64,000 nt of DNA from Otatea glauca. Taxonomy: Eukaryota; Streptophyta; Magnoliopsida; Poales; Poaceae. The notes under the pieces are model-generated. The model searched no databases, had not been told where the DNA came from, and was given only the letters and a program-made list of their open reading frames with translations. Shown here in pieces: positions 31,137 through 43,049 of the stretch. Each line of letters starts with the position of its first letter. The stretch's first letter is position 1. The position numbers were made by a program, and so were the translations under genes. The stretch covers positions 10,221,760 to 10,285,759 of the forward strand of contig CM070727.1 of assembly GCA_036346275.1 (NCBI GenBank). Reading direction: 5' to 3'.

Positions 31137-32957
31137 ATGGCGATACGCATGACGGTGTCCTACTCCGGCTACGTGGCGCAGAACCTCGCCGCGTCGTTCG
31201 GCTTCCGCTGCTCCTCCGCCTCGGCCACCGGCTGGCGCCCCTTCTGCATCTTCACCTCCTCCCGCCACTCCGAGCACCACCGGAACAGCAGCGGCGGCGA
31301 CCACCATGACGCTGAGGACCACAACCACCCGAAGCCCCAGGTCATCGCCGCCGCCGGGGGCCACTCGCTGTTCCTTTCGCGGAAGTACTCTTCTTGCAAG
31401 GCGCCGCCGCCGTCGCTTGCCATGGGGTTGCTGTCGGTGCTCGTGCAGGGGACGGGGTCGACGGCTGGGATCACCGGGGCTGCGTCTCTGTCCGTCTCGT
31501 CGATTTCTCTCGGGTTCAACCCTGCGTCCTTTCTCCCGTTCTTGCAGACTGCGAAGTGGCTCCCCTCCAGCGACCTTGCCACTTCGTCGTCTTCGGCGCC
31601 GGCGCCTTCGATTCCCTCCAAAAAAGTATTGGTAGGTGGTGCTAGTGCTGGTGCTTCTGGTTTGGGGGGCATTGCGAGGAACAGTGGTGCTAGTGCCGCG
31701 ATGAGCAGAAGCAACTGGTTGTCGAGGTGGGTGAGCTCCTGCTCCGATGACGCAAAGACGGCATTTGCAGCCGTGACCGTGCCACTGCTCTACAGCTCCT
31801 CCCTAGCCGAGCCGAGGTCTATCCCGTCCAAGTCCATGTACCCAACCTTCGATGTTGGTGATCGAATTCTCGCCGAGAAGGTAGAGCTTTTATTCGATTT
31901 CTGACTATTAGTTTTGTATTTTGAGATGTATTATGTCATTACTTGTTTTCTGATGTTGTTGTGATCAACAGGTGTCATACTTATTCCGTGAACCCGAAAT
32001 CTTGGACATTGTGATCTTCCGTGCTCCCCCAGCTCTTCAGGTATGATTTGCAATCTCTATAATTCGTTTGTTCATACTTCATAGTCAATGTGATGTTTGA
32101 ATTGCAATTTATGGCAGGCTTTGGGCTACAGCTCGGGTGATGTGTTCATCAAGAGAGTTGTGGCCAAGGGAGGGGACTATGTCGAAGTAAGCTTTTATCC
32201 CAATGGTAGTGCCTTCGTTTGTTTATTGGTGTTATTACTATGATGCAAAAAAGTTATTTTTCCCTTGCTTGAGTTATAACTGTTGGTCACTTGTTCTTTG
32301 ATAGGTGCGTGATGGCAAGTTACTGGTCAATGGAGTAGTTCAGGATGAGGAGTATGCACTGGAGCCGCTCAACTATGAGATGGAACCAATGGTATGTTAT
32401 CTTCTCTGTTTACCACTCAGAATTGTGTATGCTGCCACATGATTCTACTTCTTGTTTAATCTTGCATACTTAGTTGAACAGATTCCATCGAAATGTTTTG
32501 GTTTTGCTCACATGAGTCGTCCAAAGGCAAACATAATTTGAAAATTTAGATTGTACATGTGAAAGTATTGACGACGCTGTATCTCCTTGGGCATATAACG
32601 CATATTTATACACAAAATGTATGTGTTAACCATTCTGCTTCGTGTTAATTAATCGATGTTATTACTCCTGCAGCTTGTACTGGAAGGGTATGTGTTTGTG
32701 CTGGGAGACAACCGTAACAACAGCTTCGATTCACATAACTGGTATGCTCCAAACCAAACTAGTTCAGTTACTGAAGCTTTCGCCTGATGGCTGATAGAAC
32801 TTAGGCCTGATCCGTTTTGAATGTCTGACATTTCAGGGGGCCACTTCCAGTGAGGAACATTATTGGGAGATCTGTGCTTCGGTACTGGCCACCATCCAAA
32901 ATAACTAATACAATATATGGGCCTGACGCAGGGCGCTACGCGGCGGGGATGTCGTGA
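31137..32957 (+). CDS. Thylakoidal processing peptidase (type I signal peptidase, chloroplast)
   Basis: Six exons: 31137-31880, 31972-32040, 32118-32186, 32305-32391, 32674-32741 and 32837-32957, all GT-AG, encoding 385 residues. The enzyme removes thylakoid-transfer signals from lumenal proteins. The N-terminal 200 residues are Ser/Ala-rich and act as transit peptide plus linker; a hydrophobic segment lies near 213-230 (AAVTVPLLYSSSLAE). Family S26 motifs follow: PSKSMYPT with nucleophile Ser233, VFIKRVVAKGGD with general-base Lys283, and VLGDNRNNSFDSHNWG at 333-347. The start MAIRMTVSYSGYVAQNLAAS matches the conserved N-terminus of grass homologues. An in-phase open frame continues upstream through GC-rich repeats, but it is not coding. 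Introns fall at codon boundaries except the last. All catalytic residues are present, so it looks functional. Confidence 0.95.
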
Positions 32958-34201
32958 GATGTTGCAGTGTACCTGTTCTGGCAATGCCGGATGGCCCGTA
33001 TGTTATACTCTTTTGGCTGAGCTCCAGTTCTGTTGTTTCCTGGATGTTTGTCTGTAAATTACCTTCGGCTGACCCATTTGTTTCCCCTGCCTATTGGCAG
33101 ATGCTTGTTTAAAGCACGAAAAGCTTAGTACTTTTCAAGCTAAAAACGGTCCCTTCTGTCTGTACAGAGCAACTGCTGAAGGAGCATTCTTTTGCATCAG
33201 AGCTGAGCGATTTTGTTCTGTTTCCAGTATAATGGGAGATGTACATGTTTACATGAAATCTTGTAAAGGAACGATACATTTGCAAATTTTGACGATTGTA
33301 ATGGCCGGTCCTGGCGGTAACCCATCTACTGGAACAGCTATGTGCTTATAAGTTGAATTTCACCTGACTACCCGAGACACGAGTGCACGGCCTGTATGTA
33401 TCATGTGAATCCCGCATCCGTGTATGCATGCTTGTCGAACGGCGACTGCGTTTGAGCTTATGCTGGGTCTGAAACAAGTAACAACTGTGTCAGGAGCCGG
33501 TAGAGTGGTCAGGAACTCGGGAAGCCTACGACCGAAGTTCGCAGACAGCAGCGCATCCGCGCCTGTCACGACCGCTCGTGCGCCCGCGTTGTCACCGTCA
33601 TACGCCCACTCACTCGTTGCGCGCCGACCACGGCAGCCGCTATCACCCACGCGAGCCGCTCTCGGCGCCATGCACCTGTGCCCGCGCGGGCCGTGCGCCG
33701 TCTAAGCAAAAGCGTGCGACCATCCATCCCTGATCCTCATCCCACCTTTCGGCCGCACCAGCCTCCACTGCCAAGCCACCACGCCGTGTGCGCGCCTTGG
33801 CCGCGCGCGCGCTGAGAGGCGTACAAACACGGAAACGCTCCGCCGATGCCCAGAGTGGCAGCGCTGCGCGCGCACGCGCCCACCGAGATGCGACCTTGCC
33901 GCGACGCCCCACTACCCGTGCCGTGCGCAGGCTGCCCCTGCGCTTTGCCGGCCAACCCTCTGTGCGCCAGTGGGAGGTGGCCGGCGGTCGATCGACACGT
34001 CTGAACAATAATTTCACTCCACATTTAAGAAAGCCGTCGTACTCGTGCATTGCTTCCAAAGGATTTCCAACGGTTTAAGGCAGGAATTTTACATGAATTT
34101 CGCAGAAATTTTATAGGAAGTAGTATAATTTCCGTAAGAATCCTATAAAATTTCCGTGTTCCAAACAAGCTCTGAAAACTGAATTATAAATAACCGAATT
34201 A
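32958..34201. other. 3' flank of the peptidase gene and GC-rich anonymous DNA
   Basis: 32958 to about 33350 is probably the 3' untranslated region and downstream flank. 33500-34000 is GC-rich but shows no recognisable protein in any frame. 34060-34170 has ATTTTATAGGAA / TCCTATAAAATTTCC words like MITE ends, without a clean boundary. Confidence 0.5.
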
Positions 34202-34407
34202 CTCCATGTCTTCTGTCGAATATATGTCATTCTAATTTTCAAATCTTTTTTTCTAAATAAAGGTCATTCTACAATTTTGACGTGACTTTTTTTTTCCTTT
34301 TACACCTATCCTTCTTAGCTATTTTTAATGATATTTACTACTGTAGATTTGTAGATATGATAAAAATACAAGAACCTTAAATGATATCTGTTTAGAAACA
34401 GACGGAG
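34202..34407. mobile_element. Stowaway-type MITE, 206 bp
   Basis: It starts CTCCATGTCTTCTGTCG and ends AAACAGACGGAG, flanked by TA on both sides (34200-34201 and 34408-34409). The CTCC...GGAG ends with a TA duplication are the Stowaway (Tc1/Mariner) signature. Confidence 0.8.
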
Positions 34408-34473
34408 TATAAATTATCCACGGTACCCACAGCAACTACACGGTGGTAGTGCTACCAAGCCCCTTCACAAGTA

Positions 34474-34481
34474 CTCCATTG
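34474..34481. repeat. 8-bp target duplication CTCCATTG, left
   Basis: Identical to 40306-40313. It marks the left edge of the hAT element. Confidence 0.97.
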
Positions 34482-37400
34482 CAAGGTTACAAAAACCGGC
34501 GGATTTCGGACCCCATCGAGTTTCCACAAACCGACCGGATAGGATAATTTGAAACTGCTACAGTAATTTCGGTTTTTTCGGCGAGATTTAGCCATTTGAA
34601 ACCGGAATTTGATTTTTTTTTTGGCCGGATCTGACCGGAATTATATCAATAAGTTCTCAGGAAGTGATCTTCAATGATAATATTTCGAAAAAGTTGATTT
34701 TTTAGACTTTTTGGCATTTCGGCAGAAACACTCTCTGAATTTTAGAAAATTGAGGAAGCATGTTCATGCTATGAAAAATTTATGGCAGTATCATAAGATA
34801 TGTAGGATAATACATAAAATTTATTAAAATATTTTAACATCCTTTGTTATGTTTTAAAAATAAAAATCAGAATTAGGATAAACGAGGCAGTGACAGTGCT
34901 AGAATTTTATAAATTTATTCATGTCTGATAATCATCTAAAATTTTTATGGGAGCTTAAAAATTCTCTCATAACCCTGTTGAAAAAGTTTTAAAAAATCTG
35001 AACCAGTTTTGATGAGTCAATAAAAAATTTTATATGGTACAAGGACGTGATGTACATTTCGAAAACTGTGATGTACTACATTCACATTTTTTGGGGAATT
35101 TTTTATGATTGATCATGATCTCAAAACTTTATCACAAGATCATTGATGCTTTCCAAATATGTACCAATTTTGTTTTGTAATTTTTACATTTTTGAAATTA
35201 TTCGAAAAAAGGCTACTATGAAGTAACACTTTCATGTTTTCTGTGATTTTTTTTATGTTTGATCATCTTCTCAAAATTTTATGACAGCACCATTGATGCT
35301 TTGCAACTATGTAAAAAAAATTTGGTAATTTTTACATGCTCCAAAGTATGAAAAAAGAGTTGCAAAGAAATGTCGTTGTGAAGATTAGAACTCGAGACCT
35401 CTAGTTTGATAGAGTTCAGCCTCACCGCTGAGATATGGGTGCTCATGTGTCTTAGAGATGAGAAATAAATCATTTTATACATTGAAAACTCACTGGTTTT
35501 AATATATCGTCAATCATTGAAGTTCATTCACAGTCCATTCCACCGAGTGCTCTGCCATTTCACTTTCCCTTGCGCAAGCCTCTTCTCCACCATGCTCTCT
35601 CTCTGGTCCGGCCATTCTCCGGCCAAATCCGGCCAGCCCCAAGCCCCAGTATGCAAATCTCGCCCTCTAATGGCGAGATTTCGGGATGGTGAGGCGAAAT
35701 CTCGGCCAGCCAAAAAAATTCGGTATGCACAAATTGTTTTGTTGGATTTTAAGTGCAGCTATATTTTTTTTGCTTATTTAGACATGTAGTGATGTGGGAT
35801 ATAGTCTAGTAAGTAGTAAGAACTACCAATGTATGTACTCATGTGGGATATAATTCATATGTCAGTATGTCTTCAAAAGACCATGTCACTTACTCACTTG
35901 TATGGTACAGCTAGCAAGCCTGACAACAAAAGGCATATATCATGCATTTTAGCAAACATCAGTGACTTAAGAATGTTGACTCCCTAGCTTATATATCATG
36001 CATATTTTTTGTAATGATGCAGGCTCTAGTGAGTTGTGATGGCAGAGCCTCAGGGCACCGTATGGGACCATGGGGAGCGCATCGGCTCAGGGTCGAGGTG
36101 CAACTACTGCACGCATGTTATGAAGGGTGGAGGGGCGACCCGTTTTAAGGAACATCTGGCTGACCGCGCCGGTGATGTTAAGGTCTGCCCCCAACGTGCC
36201 TAAAGTGGTTAGGCAGGCCATGATCGCGGACCTCCGTGGTGGCCGTGACAAGAAGAAGGAGAAGCAGGCGATTCGCCTACGTCAGGAGAAGGCTTGCACC
36301 GAATGGGCCACCATGGGCATAGAGGATGAGCAGCTTAAGATGGCCATAAAGGCCTCTAAAGAAGAGGCCTACCTCAGGAGCCAAGGTTTGACCCAAGGTT
36401 CGGGGTCCGGGAGTGGTGCAAAGAAGTCCTCGATTCAATTGACTATTAGCAAAATGTTCGATCGGTCCAAATCGACACGGGAAAGCCATGCCTCCATGGA
36501 TGTCGACCTTGCACGGGCTAGTGCCCCGCAGCAGCCTCGTATTGACACTGCATTCCAACAGGGGAAACGGGAGAAGCTAGGGAGGGGATGATCAAAGTGG
36601 TTACATGCTAATGCAATTCCCGGAAGGAAGGTGGATCGCCGTATTTCACGGTATGAAACAATTGTATGTTTGTAAGTTACACATCGTTTGATGATTGTAC
36701 TAATCTCTTGTGCATGCGGTCATAGCCGCAATCGTCGACGCAGAGCTAGGCCTGTGGGTTCGTGCACCACGAGGATACGAGATAGACGGTAAGTACTTGG
36801 ACGCGAATGAGCAGGAGATTGTGCAGTACCTGCGGAGGTTCAGGGAGGACTGGGCCACCTTTGGTGTTACAGTAATGTGCGACGCCTGGACGGGACCTAC
36901 TCAGCAGAGTATCATCAACTTCATGGTATACTGCAATGGGATGATGTTCTTTCATAAGACCGTAAATGCCACAGGTACAAAATTCATTTATTTTTTCTCT
37001 TCTGTAAGACCATCAATTGCCACACGTACTAACTTCTTGCTTGGTCATTGACAGGTAAGGTCCAAAACCACAAATACTTGCTAGCCGAGATAACAAAGGT
37101 CGTGGCCGAGGAGATTGGGGCAGAGCATGTCGTGCAGGTGGTTACTGACAATGGTGCCAACTTCAAGAAAGCATGCCAGATGTTACGAGTGCAATACCCT
37201 CGTATTGTATGGCAGCCGTGCTTGGCACACACCGTAAATCTTATGCTGAAAGACGTGTGTGAGGTGGACCAATCAAAGAGATTGTGGCACAGGTCAAGAG
37301 AATTTGCAGATTCTTATACAACCACAAGAATCTACATGCACAGATGAGGCAACATATTGTTGGAGAGTTGGTGAGGCCAAATGCAACTAGGTTTGGGACT

Positions 37401-40305
37401 ACCTTTGTTTTCCTCGATAGCTTCCATAAAAAGAAGGAAAAGTTTCAGCAGTGGATGACACATCCTGACTAGACAGGTAGTAGGTGGGCTGAAATGGCGG
37501 AGGGCAAGTATGCATATGACCACCTCGTGGGCAGGGACTTCTGGGACTGGGTTGAGTGGACCGTCGGTGCCGTAGAACCCTTGTACAAGTTGTTGAGGTT
37601 CGCGGATCAAGATAAGTTACCGACAATAATCGGTGTAATGATGCAGTACGCAATTGCAAGGAATGAGTACAACAATAACTTACGGGAGCACGGAGAACAG
37701 TACAGGGTATTCCTGGAAGTCATGGAAAAGAGATTCACGACATAAGGAAACCACATTTATGCAATTTGGTAAGTCAAATTAATATGTTCGATTCTATTAT
37801 GCTAACTATGGAAAGTTCGCATGTGTTGTACTAATTATGCAATGTTTTCATCAATGACAGCCTCTGTTCTGGACCCAAAGTCTCAGTTCTCGTACAACAT
37901 ATGCAGCACTCCGAAGTACATGGGAGCGCTCTCGACTGCACTAGGCATTATGGCTGATGACGACGCTACCGCGGTGAAGGCTTTACGGGAAGCTGACACA
38001 AACCGTCTTAGACGGGGACGATTTGCCACCCAGTTTGCATAGACCAGCGCCATCGATAAGCAAATGACGGCAGGTACGTACATAAATTGAGGTTGGTTGG
38101 TATGTTGTTGTGTAGCACTCATGACTTCTCTTTCTTCGTATTGTTCGCATCTCAATGGTGGATGGCCTTCGGGAATGAGACGCCATCGCTACAAAAGTTC
38201 ACCTTGAGGTTGGTGTCCCAGTGCGCATCGTCGAGTGGGTGTGAACGCAATTGGAGCACATTTGCCTTGGTGCACACACAGCTACGAGACCGTTTAAGTT
38301 ATGCGAAGCTCCAACAGCTCGTGTTCGTGCACTACAACCTGTGACTTCGCCTGCGCGACTATGAATCCTCTCGCCAGATCCAAGACGAAGACCCTGTGGA
38401 TCGCCTGATCGAGGATGCGATGCATCCTGGCCATGACTCAATTGCAGACTGGTTTGACTCGTCCAGGTCTAGTGGGGAGCCTCTACTCGACGAGGACACT
38501 CAGTACAACCCTCCCCTCCCAGCGAGATTCGTGGTTGACTCCATCCCACCGGAAGAGATGAATAAGGCAACAGGTAAATAATGTAATTGTTTTCCATTCC
38601 ACTTTTTAACCATGTATGTCGAAACCTCACAACAGTGTTAACCTTACTTCTAATTGGCCACAGGTGGGAAGAGCCTCCCAGATTGGGCCGAATGGAACAT
38701 CGGTGACACACACACAGGGAAGAGAAAGCGTGCTACCGACGCCGACGATGATGACACCCTAGCAGGAGCTTTGGACGGGTTGCAGAAGTTATCGGGCAGC
38801 CAAAGTGCAAAGGAAAAAGGAAAAGCCCGAAGTGATGAGGAGCCTATTATTGGCAGTGACGACGACACGACAACACCTTCTGATAATGTGCAGTACCTCA
38901 GTAGTAGCTCAGCGACAGCGACAGACTCTCCCGGCGATGACGGGACGGAAGCTGACCGGTACTCCCTCCGGCCCCGTCCACAGTCACAATCACCGGCAGG
39001 AGGATCGCATCAGGGGGGTACTGCCCCGAGAGGTCACTCCCAACGGTAGACCCGCAGTACGGGGAAGGGCACGTCGCGTGGTAGGGGTGGGCGCCAGGCA
39101 GCACAACCACAGGATAGCTCACAATCATGGTGTAGCAGCGAGTCTTCCAGCCATTTGGGCCTTCAAATCGAGCATACCGGGTATGGTTCGATGCCGTACG
39201 GATGGGATCAGGGTGGGTACGGTCACAGACAGAGTTATCACGGATCGAGCATCTCTTCGCCGTTTGACTACAATGCTCCATGTGCCGATCCGTACGCACG
39301 ACACTCATCTGTCAGTGTTAGGTACCTTTACCAGTCCGTGAATTATAGCGCCTGGATGAGTCATTACGAACATTGAAGTGCACTGCTACCGCGGGACATG
39401 ACCTGGGAAGAATACAAGCAACAACACGAGAGGAGGTATCATGAGGTCATTGTCGATAACGCGGAGGTGGAGTTTGCACCACAGGCGTTCTACTACTCGT
39501 AGGTACGTGATGCAAATATATATTCATTTAATTGTCATATGCAAATATGTGAAGAATTGTAATATGTATCAATTTTATTTCGTGCTTATTAATTGTCATG
39601 CCAATATACATTAATTGTTTCGAATTGTGACTCTCAATCTTTGAATTTCAGTCAAAATGCTGCCGAAATTTCTAACTTCACGCATTGATAATCATCTAAA
39701 TAATTTACAGCAAGGTTAATGATGCATCACGACCATCCAATAAAATTTTTGAAATTTTCTAATGTACTTTCAATCATTTTCCGTCCGGACATCACCAATA
39801 CCCGAATTTTTAAAAATTCCTCGAGCTTCAGCAACAACTGAAAATTTTATGGAAATATTATTCACATGTCAGAATCATGCTAACAAAATTTCAAAATTTT
39901 CTAACATGCTTTGTACCATTTTTCATTCAGTTCAAAACTGTCTGTCAGCGTTTTATTAGGATAGTCCCAATGTTTGAATTTTTAAAAATTCCACAAGCTT
40001 CATAAAAAACTGAAATTTTTATGAAAACATTAACAATATGTCAGAACTCTCCACAAAAAAATTGAAAAATTTTATCCATCGTTTCGACCACTTTCCGGCA
40101 TGTGCAAAATGGCCGAAATCTCGCCTTTTTCGGCCGAGATTTCGCCTATTTTCGCCGAATTTCGCTACTTCTCGGTATCAAACAAGCCGGATTCAAATTT
40201 TGAATTTAAAATTCCTGACAAGATTTCTCCAAAATTACCGAATTTCACCGAAATCTCGGTATCCAGCCCACGATATTTTATCTAAAAACGAAATCCGAAA
40301 CCTTG
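34482..40305 (+). mobile_element. Complete hAT transposon, 5.8 kb
   Basis: The ends are CAAGGTTACAAAAACCGG and, on the right reverse-complemented, CAAGGTTTCGGATTTCG. They are flanked by perfect 8-bp CTCCATTG repeats (34474-34481 and 40306-40313). Inside is one transposase gene (36039-39502). Both flanks are AT-rich with AAATTTCGG-like words: 34482-36038 on the left, 39503-40305 on the right. No other gene is seen. The intact duplication suggests a fairly recent insertion, but the transposase has frameshifts and stops, so movement would need an enzyme supplied from elsewhere. Confidence 0.96.
36039..39502 (+). pseudogene. hAT transposase gene with BED finger, decayed
   Basis: The start is ATG 36039 (MAEPQGTVWDHGER). 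The order is: BED zinc finger (RCNYCTHVMKGGGATRFKEH, with Cys-Cys-His then Cys); a frameshift near 36189 (one extra C in a C run), after which NVPKVVRQAMIADLRGG continues; a linker with helices; the RNase H-like DDE core (VTVMCDAWTGPTQQSIINF, first Asp; VTDNGANFKKACQ, second Asp; WQPCLAHTVNLMLKDV); and a hATC dimerisation motif (SSGCERNWSTFALVHTQLRD). The tail is Ser/Asp- and Gly/Tyr-rich. Introns are visible at 36985-37053 and elsewhere. Stops at about 37470, 38040, 38342 and 39047 break the frame. The enzyme would cut the element ends and join them to target DNA. Confidence 0.9.
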
Positions 40306-41451
40306 CTCCATTGCTCCCCTCCGACAAAAAGGACACGATGAACCAGCATAGAATTGCACGTCTCAGTTCCTCGCCCACTCCCATGCTGACCTTGAGAAAG
40401 CTCCGGTGACATTGGCGAACAGATAAGCATCCATGTTAGGTACACTCGTACGTTCCTAGGTGGATCATGCTTTGCCAAAAACAAACATCGAGGCGCACCG
40501 ACTTTCGAGCTGACAACGGAAGACCAATAGCCGAATAGGCGATTCGTCGCAGCACGGTAAAAGGGGGGAAAAGGCAACCAATAACAAACGGCAGAAGAGT
40601 AAAGAAGTGGGATTTGACTCGGAGCCTATTGGGAATCCATTAGGCGCAAAAGTAGGTGAATGTTCAATGTAGTACGAGTTATAAGGGGTGTTTTGGGAGG
40701 TTAAAACTAATTTCAACTTCTGAAAAACCAGTAAGCGTTCCTCTAAATAGCCTAGTTTTTAAGTGGCCTTTGTTATAAAAAAAAGCATATATATTTAATA
40801 AAAGTTAAAAGTTGAAAGCTAGGTTAGACCTATTTTTGCAACTTATTGCTGAAGAAAATTAGCTATTTATTAAATGGTCTCTTATCAAAAGCTACAGCAG
40901 CTTTTCAGCTAGAAAGCTAAAAAACAGTTTTTCAGAAAAGCTATAGCTCCCCAAACAGTGCCATAGTATTCGAAAGCAACACAGTTTTTTCTTCAGATAA
41001 AAAAGCATCTTTCTGGATCCTTTGTACAGTTTAATGAGTTAACTTTACAACATTTGTATCTAATTTAGCACATAGGATCTTTTCTGCTGTCAACCACTGG
41101 CTGCCCTTTGTTTGCCCCCACAGACTAGACCACGCCTCTAAATTGCTACTACTTAACCAAAGTACGTTTCAAGGTCTAAGTTTTCACTTCAGACTGAAAG
41201 GATTACGCAGGGTTTATCCGGATCACACGATAAGAATAGCTATAAATATCATAGGATATGGGTGATTCATTTACATTCCACAGAAAGCGAAAAAGGCCTT
41301 CCAAGTCAAAATCTCTATCACTGAAATCCTGCTTCTTGCCCTCAAAGCCCATGCTGAGTAGGACACAGATTTGCTTCCTTTTCTGTCATTGGAGATAAGT
41401 TTCTCCCTCCTTTATGAAAAAGGAAACCAAGACCAAGGGCTGCCTAATGCC
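40306..41451. other. Intergenic, annexin upstream region
   Basis: It contains a probable MITE (40684-40972) and AT-rich flank. No gene recognised. The last few hundred bases are the likely annexin promoter. Confidence 0.5.
40684..40972. mobile_element. Probable hAT-like MITE, about 290 bp
   Basis: The left GGGGTGTTTTGGGAGG and the right, reverse-complemented, GGCACTGTTTGGGGAGCT are related. The inside repeats AGCTTTTCAGAA-type words seen in grass MITEs. No exact target duplication was established. Confidence 0.55.
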
Positions 41452-41458
41452 TATATAT
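41452..41458 (+). promoter_or_regulatory. TATA box of the annexin gene
   Basis: TATATAT lies 73 bp upstream of the annexin ATG. That leaves room for a short leader of about 40 bp. It is the best TATA match near the gene. Confidence 0.6.
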
Positions 41459-41524
41459 CTGTGCATTGGCCGGCCTAGCTAGTAACCCGGTTCTCTACAT
41501 CGAACACATCAGCGCATAGGGAGC

Positions 41525-42809
41525 ATGGCCTCTCAGTCTCCTGCTGCTACAGGCTTTGAAAATGAGTGCAAAGAGATCCATGGTGCGTGCGGCCAGACGC
41601 GCCGTTTGAGCCTACTCCTGGCTCACCTAAGCCCTTCCGAGAGGCAACAAATCAAGGAGACTTACCGTGCAATGTTCGGCGAAGACCTCATCGGAAGGCT
41701 GAACAAAACCCTCTCGGCCGACCATGACAATGAGGTAAGAACATAGGTGGAGAGTCTGAACTTTACTTTCAGTCCTACCATGAGCCTCTCTCTTCCCAGC
41801 TCTGCAATCTGCTCTACCTGTGGATGCTTGATCCGGCGGAGCGAGACGCGATCATGGCACGGGACGCCATCAAGAGCGGCGCGACCGATTACCGAGCCCT
41901 GGTCGAGATCTTCACGCGGCGGAAGCAGAACCAGCTCTTCTTCACCAACCAGGCATACCGGGTCAGGTTCAAGAAGAACCTGGAGCAGGACATGGTCACC
42001 GAGCCGTCTCATCCTTTTCAGAGGGTAGGCTTTTGCTTCTCGTTGTTGTTCAGTTTTCCATGGTTTTTTAGCAAGATGGGCTCACTTCTTACCCTGTAGC
42101 CTGTTGACGATTCGATCAGTTATTGGTAGCTCTTGCGACCTCCCACAAGTCACACCACGATGAACTCAGCCGGCACATTGCAAATTGTGACGCCAGGAGA
42201 CTGTACGACGCAAAGAACAGCGGCATGGGATTGGTTGACGAGGCTGTGATCCTTGAGATGCTCAGCAAGAGGAGTATCCCACAGCTCAGGCTGGCATTCT
42301 GCAGTTACAAACACATATACGGGCACGACTACACCAAGGCAAGTAAACTCGATGACCTGAAGACATCCACTTCACACAATCTTACCAAAATGATTGTGTT
42401 CTTAGGCTAGCACGCAACAATGTGTTTGCAGGCACTGAAGAAGAATGGGTTTGGTGAGTTTGAAGAATCTCTGATAGCTGTTGTCAAGTGCATCTACAGT
42501 CCATCCAAGTATTACTCAAAGGTGATAGAACGCAGGCATTTTGTACTTTGTACGTCTCTGGTCTCTGACTCATTCTTCTGTTGTTGGTCTTGTCAGTTAC
42601 TGCAGAGAAGTATGCAGTGCCCAGCAACCAATAAAAGGTTGGTTACAAGGGCTATCTTGGGCAGCGAATTCGCCGGTATGGACGAGATCAAATCAGCATT
42701 CAAGAGTAGTTTTGGAAGGAACCTTGCAGATTTTATCCACGAAAGCTTACCTCAGAGTGATTACAGAGACTTTCTTGTGGCTGTGGCAAGGGGATCAGTG
42801 ACCTCATGA
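41525..42809 (+). CDS. Annexin
   Basis: Five exons: 41525-41734, 41800-42024, 42120-42338, 42432-42521 and 42597-42809, giving 318 residues, the normal plant annexin length. Annexins bind acidic membrane lipids, usually with calcium, through four helical repeats. Repeat 1 follows HGACGQTRRLSLLLAHLSPS; repeat 2 contains LWMLDPAERDAIMARDAI and GATDYRALVEIF; repeat 3 contains LLVALATSHKSHHDELSRHI and HIYGHDYTKALKKN; repeat 4 contains AILGSEFAGMDEIKSAFKSS and ADFIHESLPQSDYRDFLVA. The canonical GxGT calcium loop of repeat 1 is replaced by GACGQT, and repeat 4 has no clear loop, so calcium binding may be weak. Intron 3 uses a GC donor (AAG then GCAAGT); only this choice keeps the frame. No stops or frameshifts. 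Its 3' end faces the p24-delta gene 240 bp away. Confidence 0.95.
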
Positions 42810-43049
42810 AGTTAGAGTTGGAGGAATCCTTGACTTGTCCAAGGAAGAATATACCTTTGCATGTTGTAAGTTGAACATGAAAAGTAGCAGTACCATGTTA
42901 TCTGAATTTGGGAATTTAGGTGAGAAAATGCTACCGGTTTGATAACAAAATTGTTTCACGTTCGTAATGGAAAATTATCAGATCTCATCCACGATAGATA
43001 GAACTTAGAAAGTGCGCATGCTGCAGAGGACTACATTACAAATATAATT

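Noticed and set aside
30438..31364. Long minus-strand open frame of 308 codons.
   Set aside because: Low-complexity Arg/Ala/Gly/Pro translation of the GC-rich repeat block; no family features.
33424..34078. Open frames in the GC-rich region after the peptidase gene.
   Set aside because: Overlapping frames on both strands with Arg/Ala bias; none resembles a protein family.
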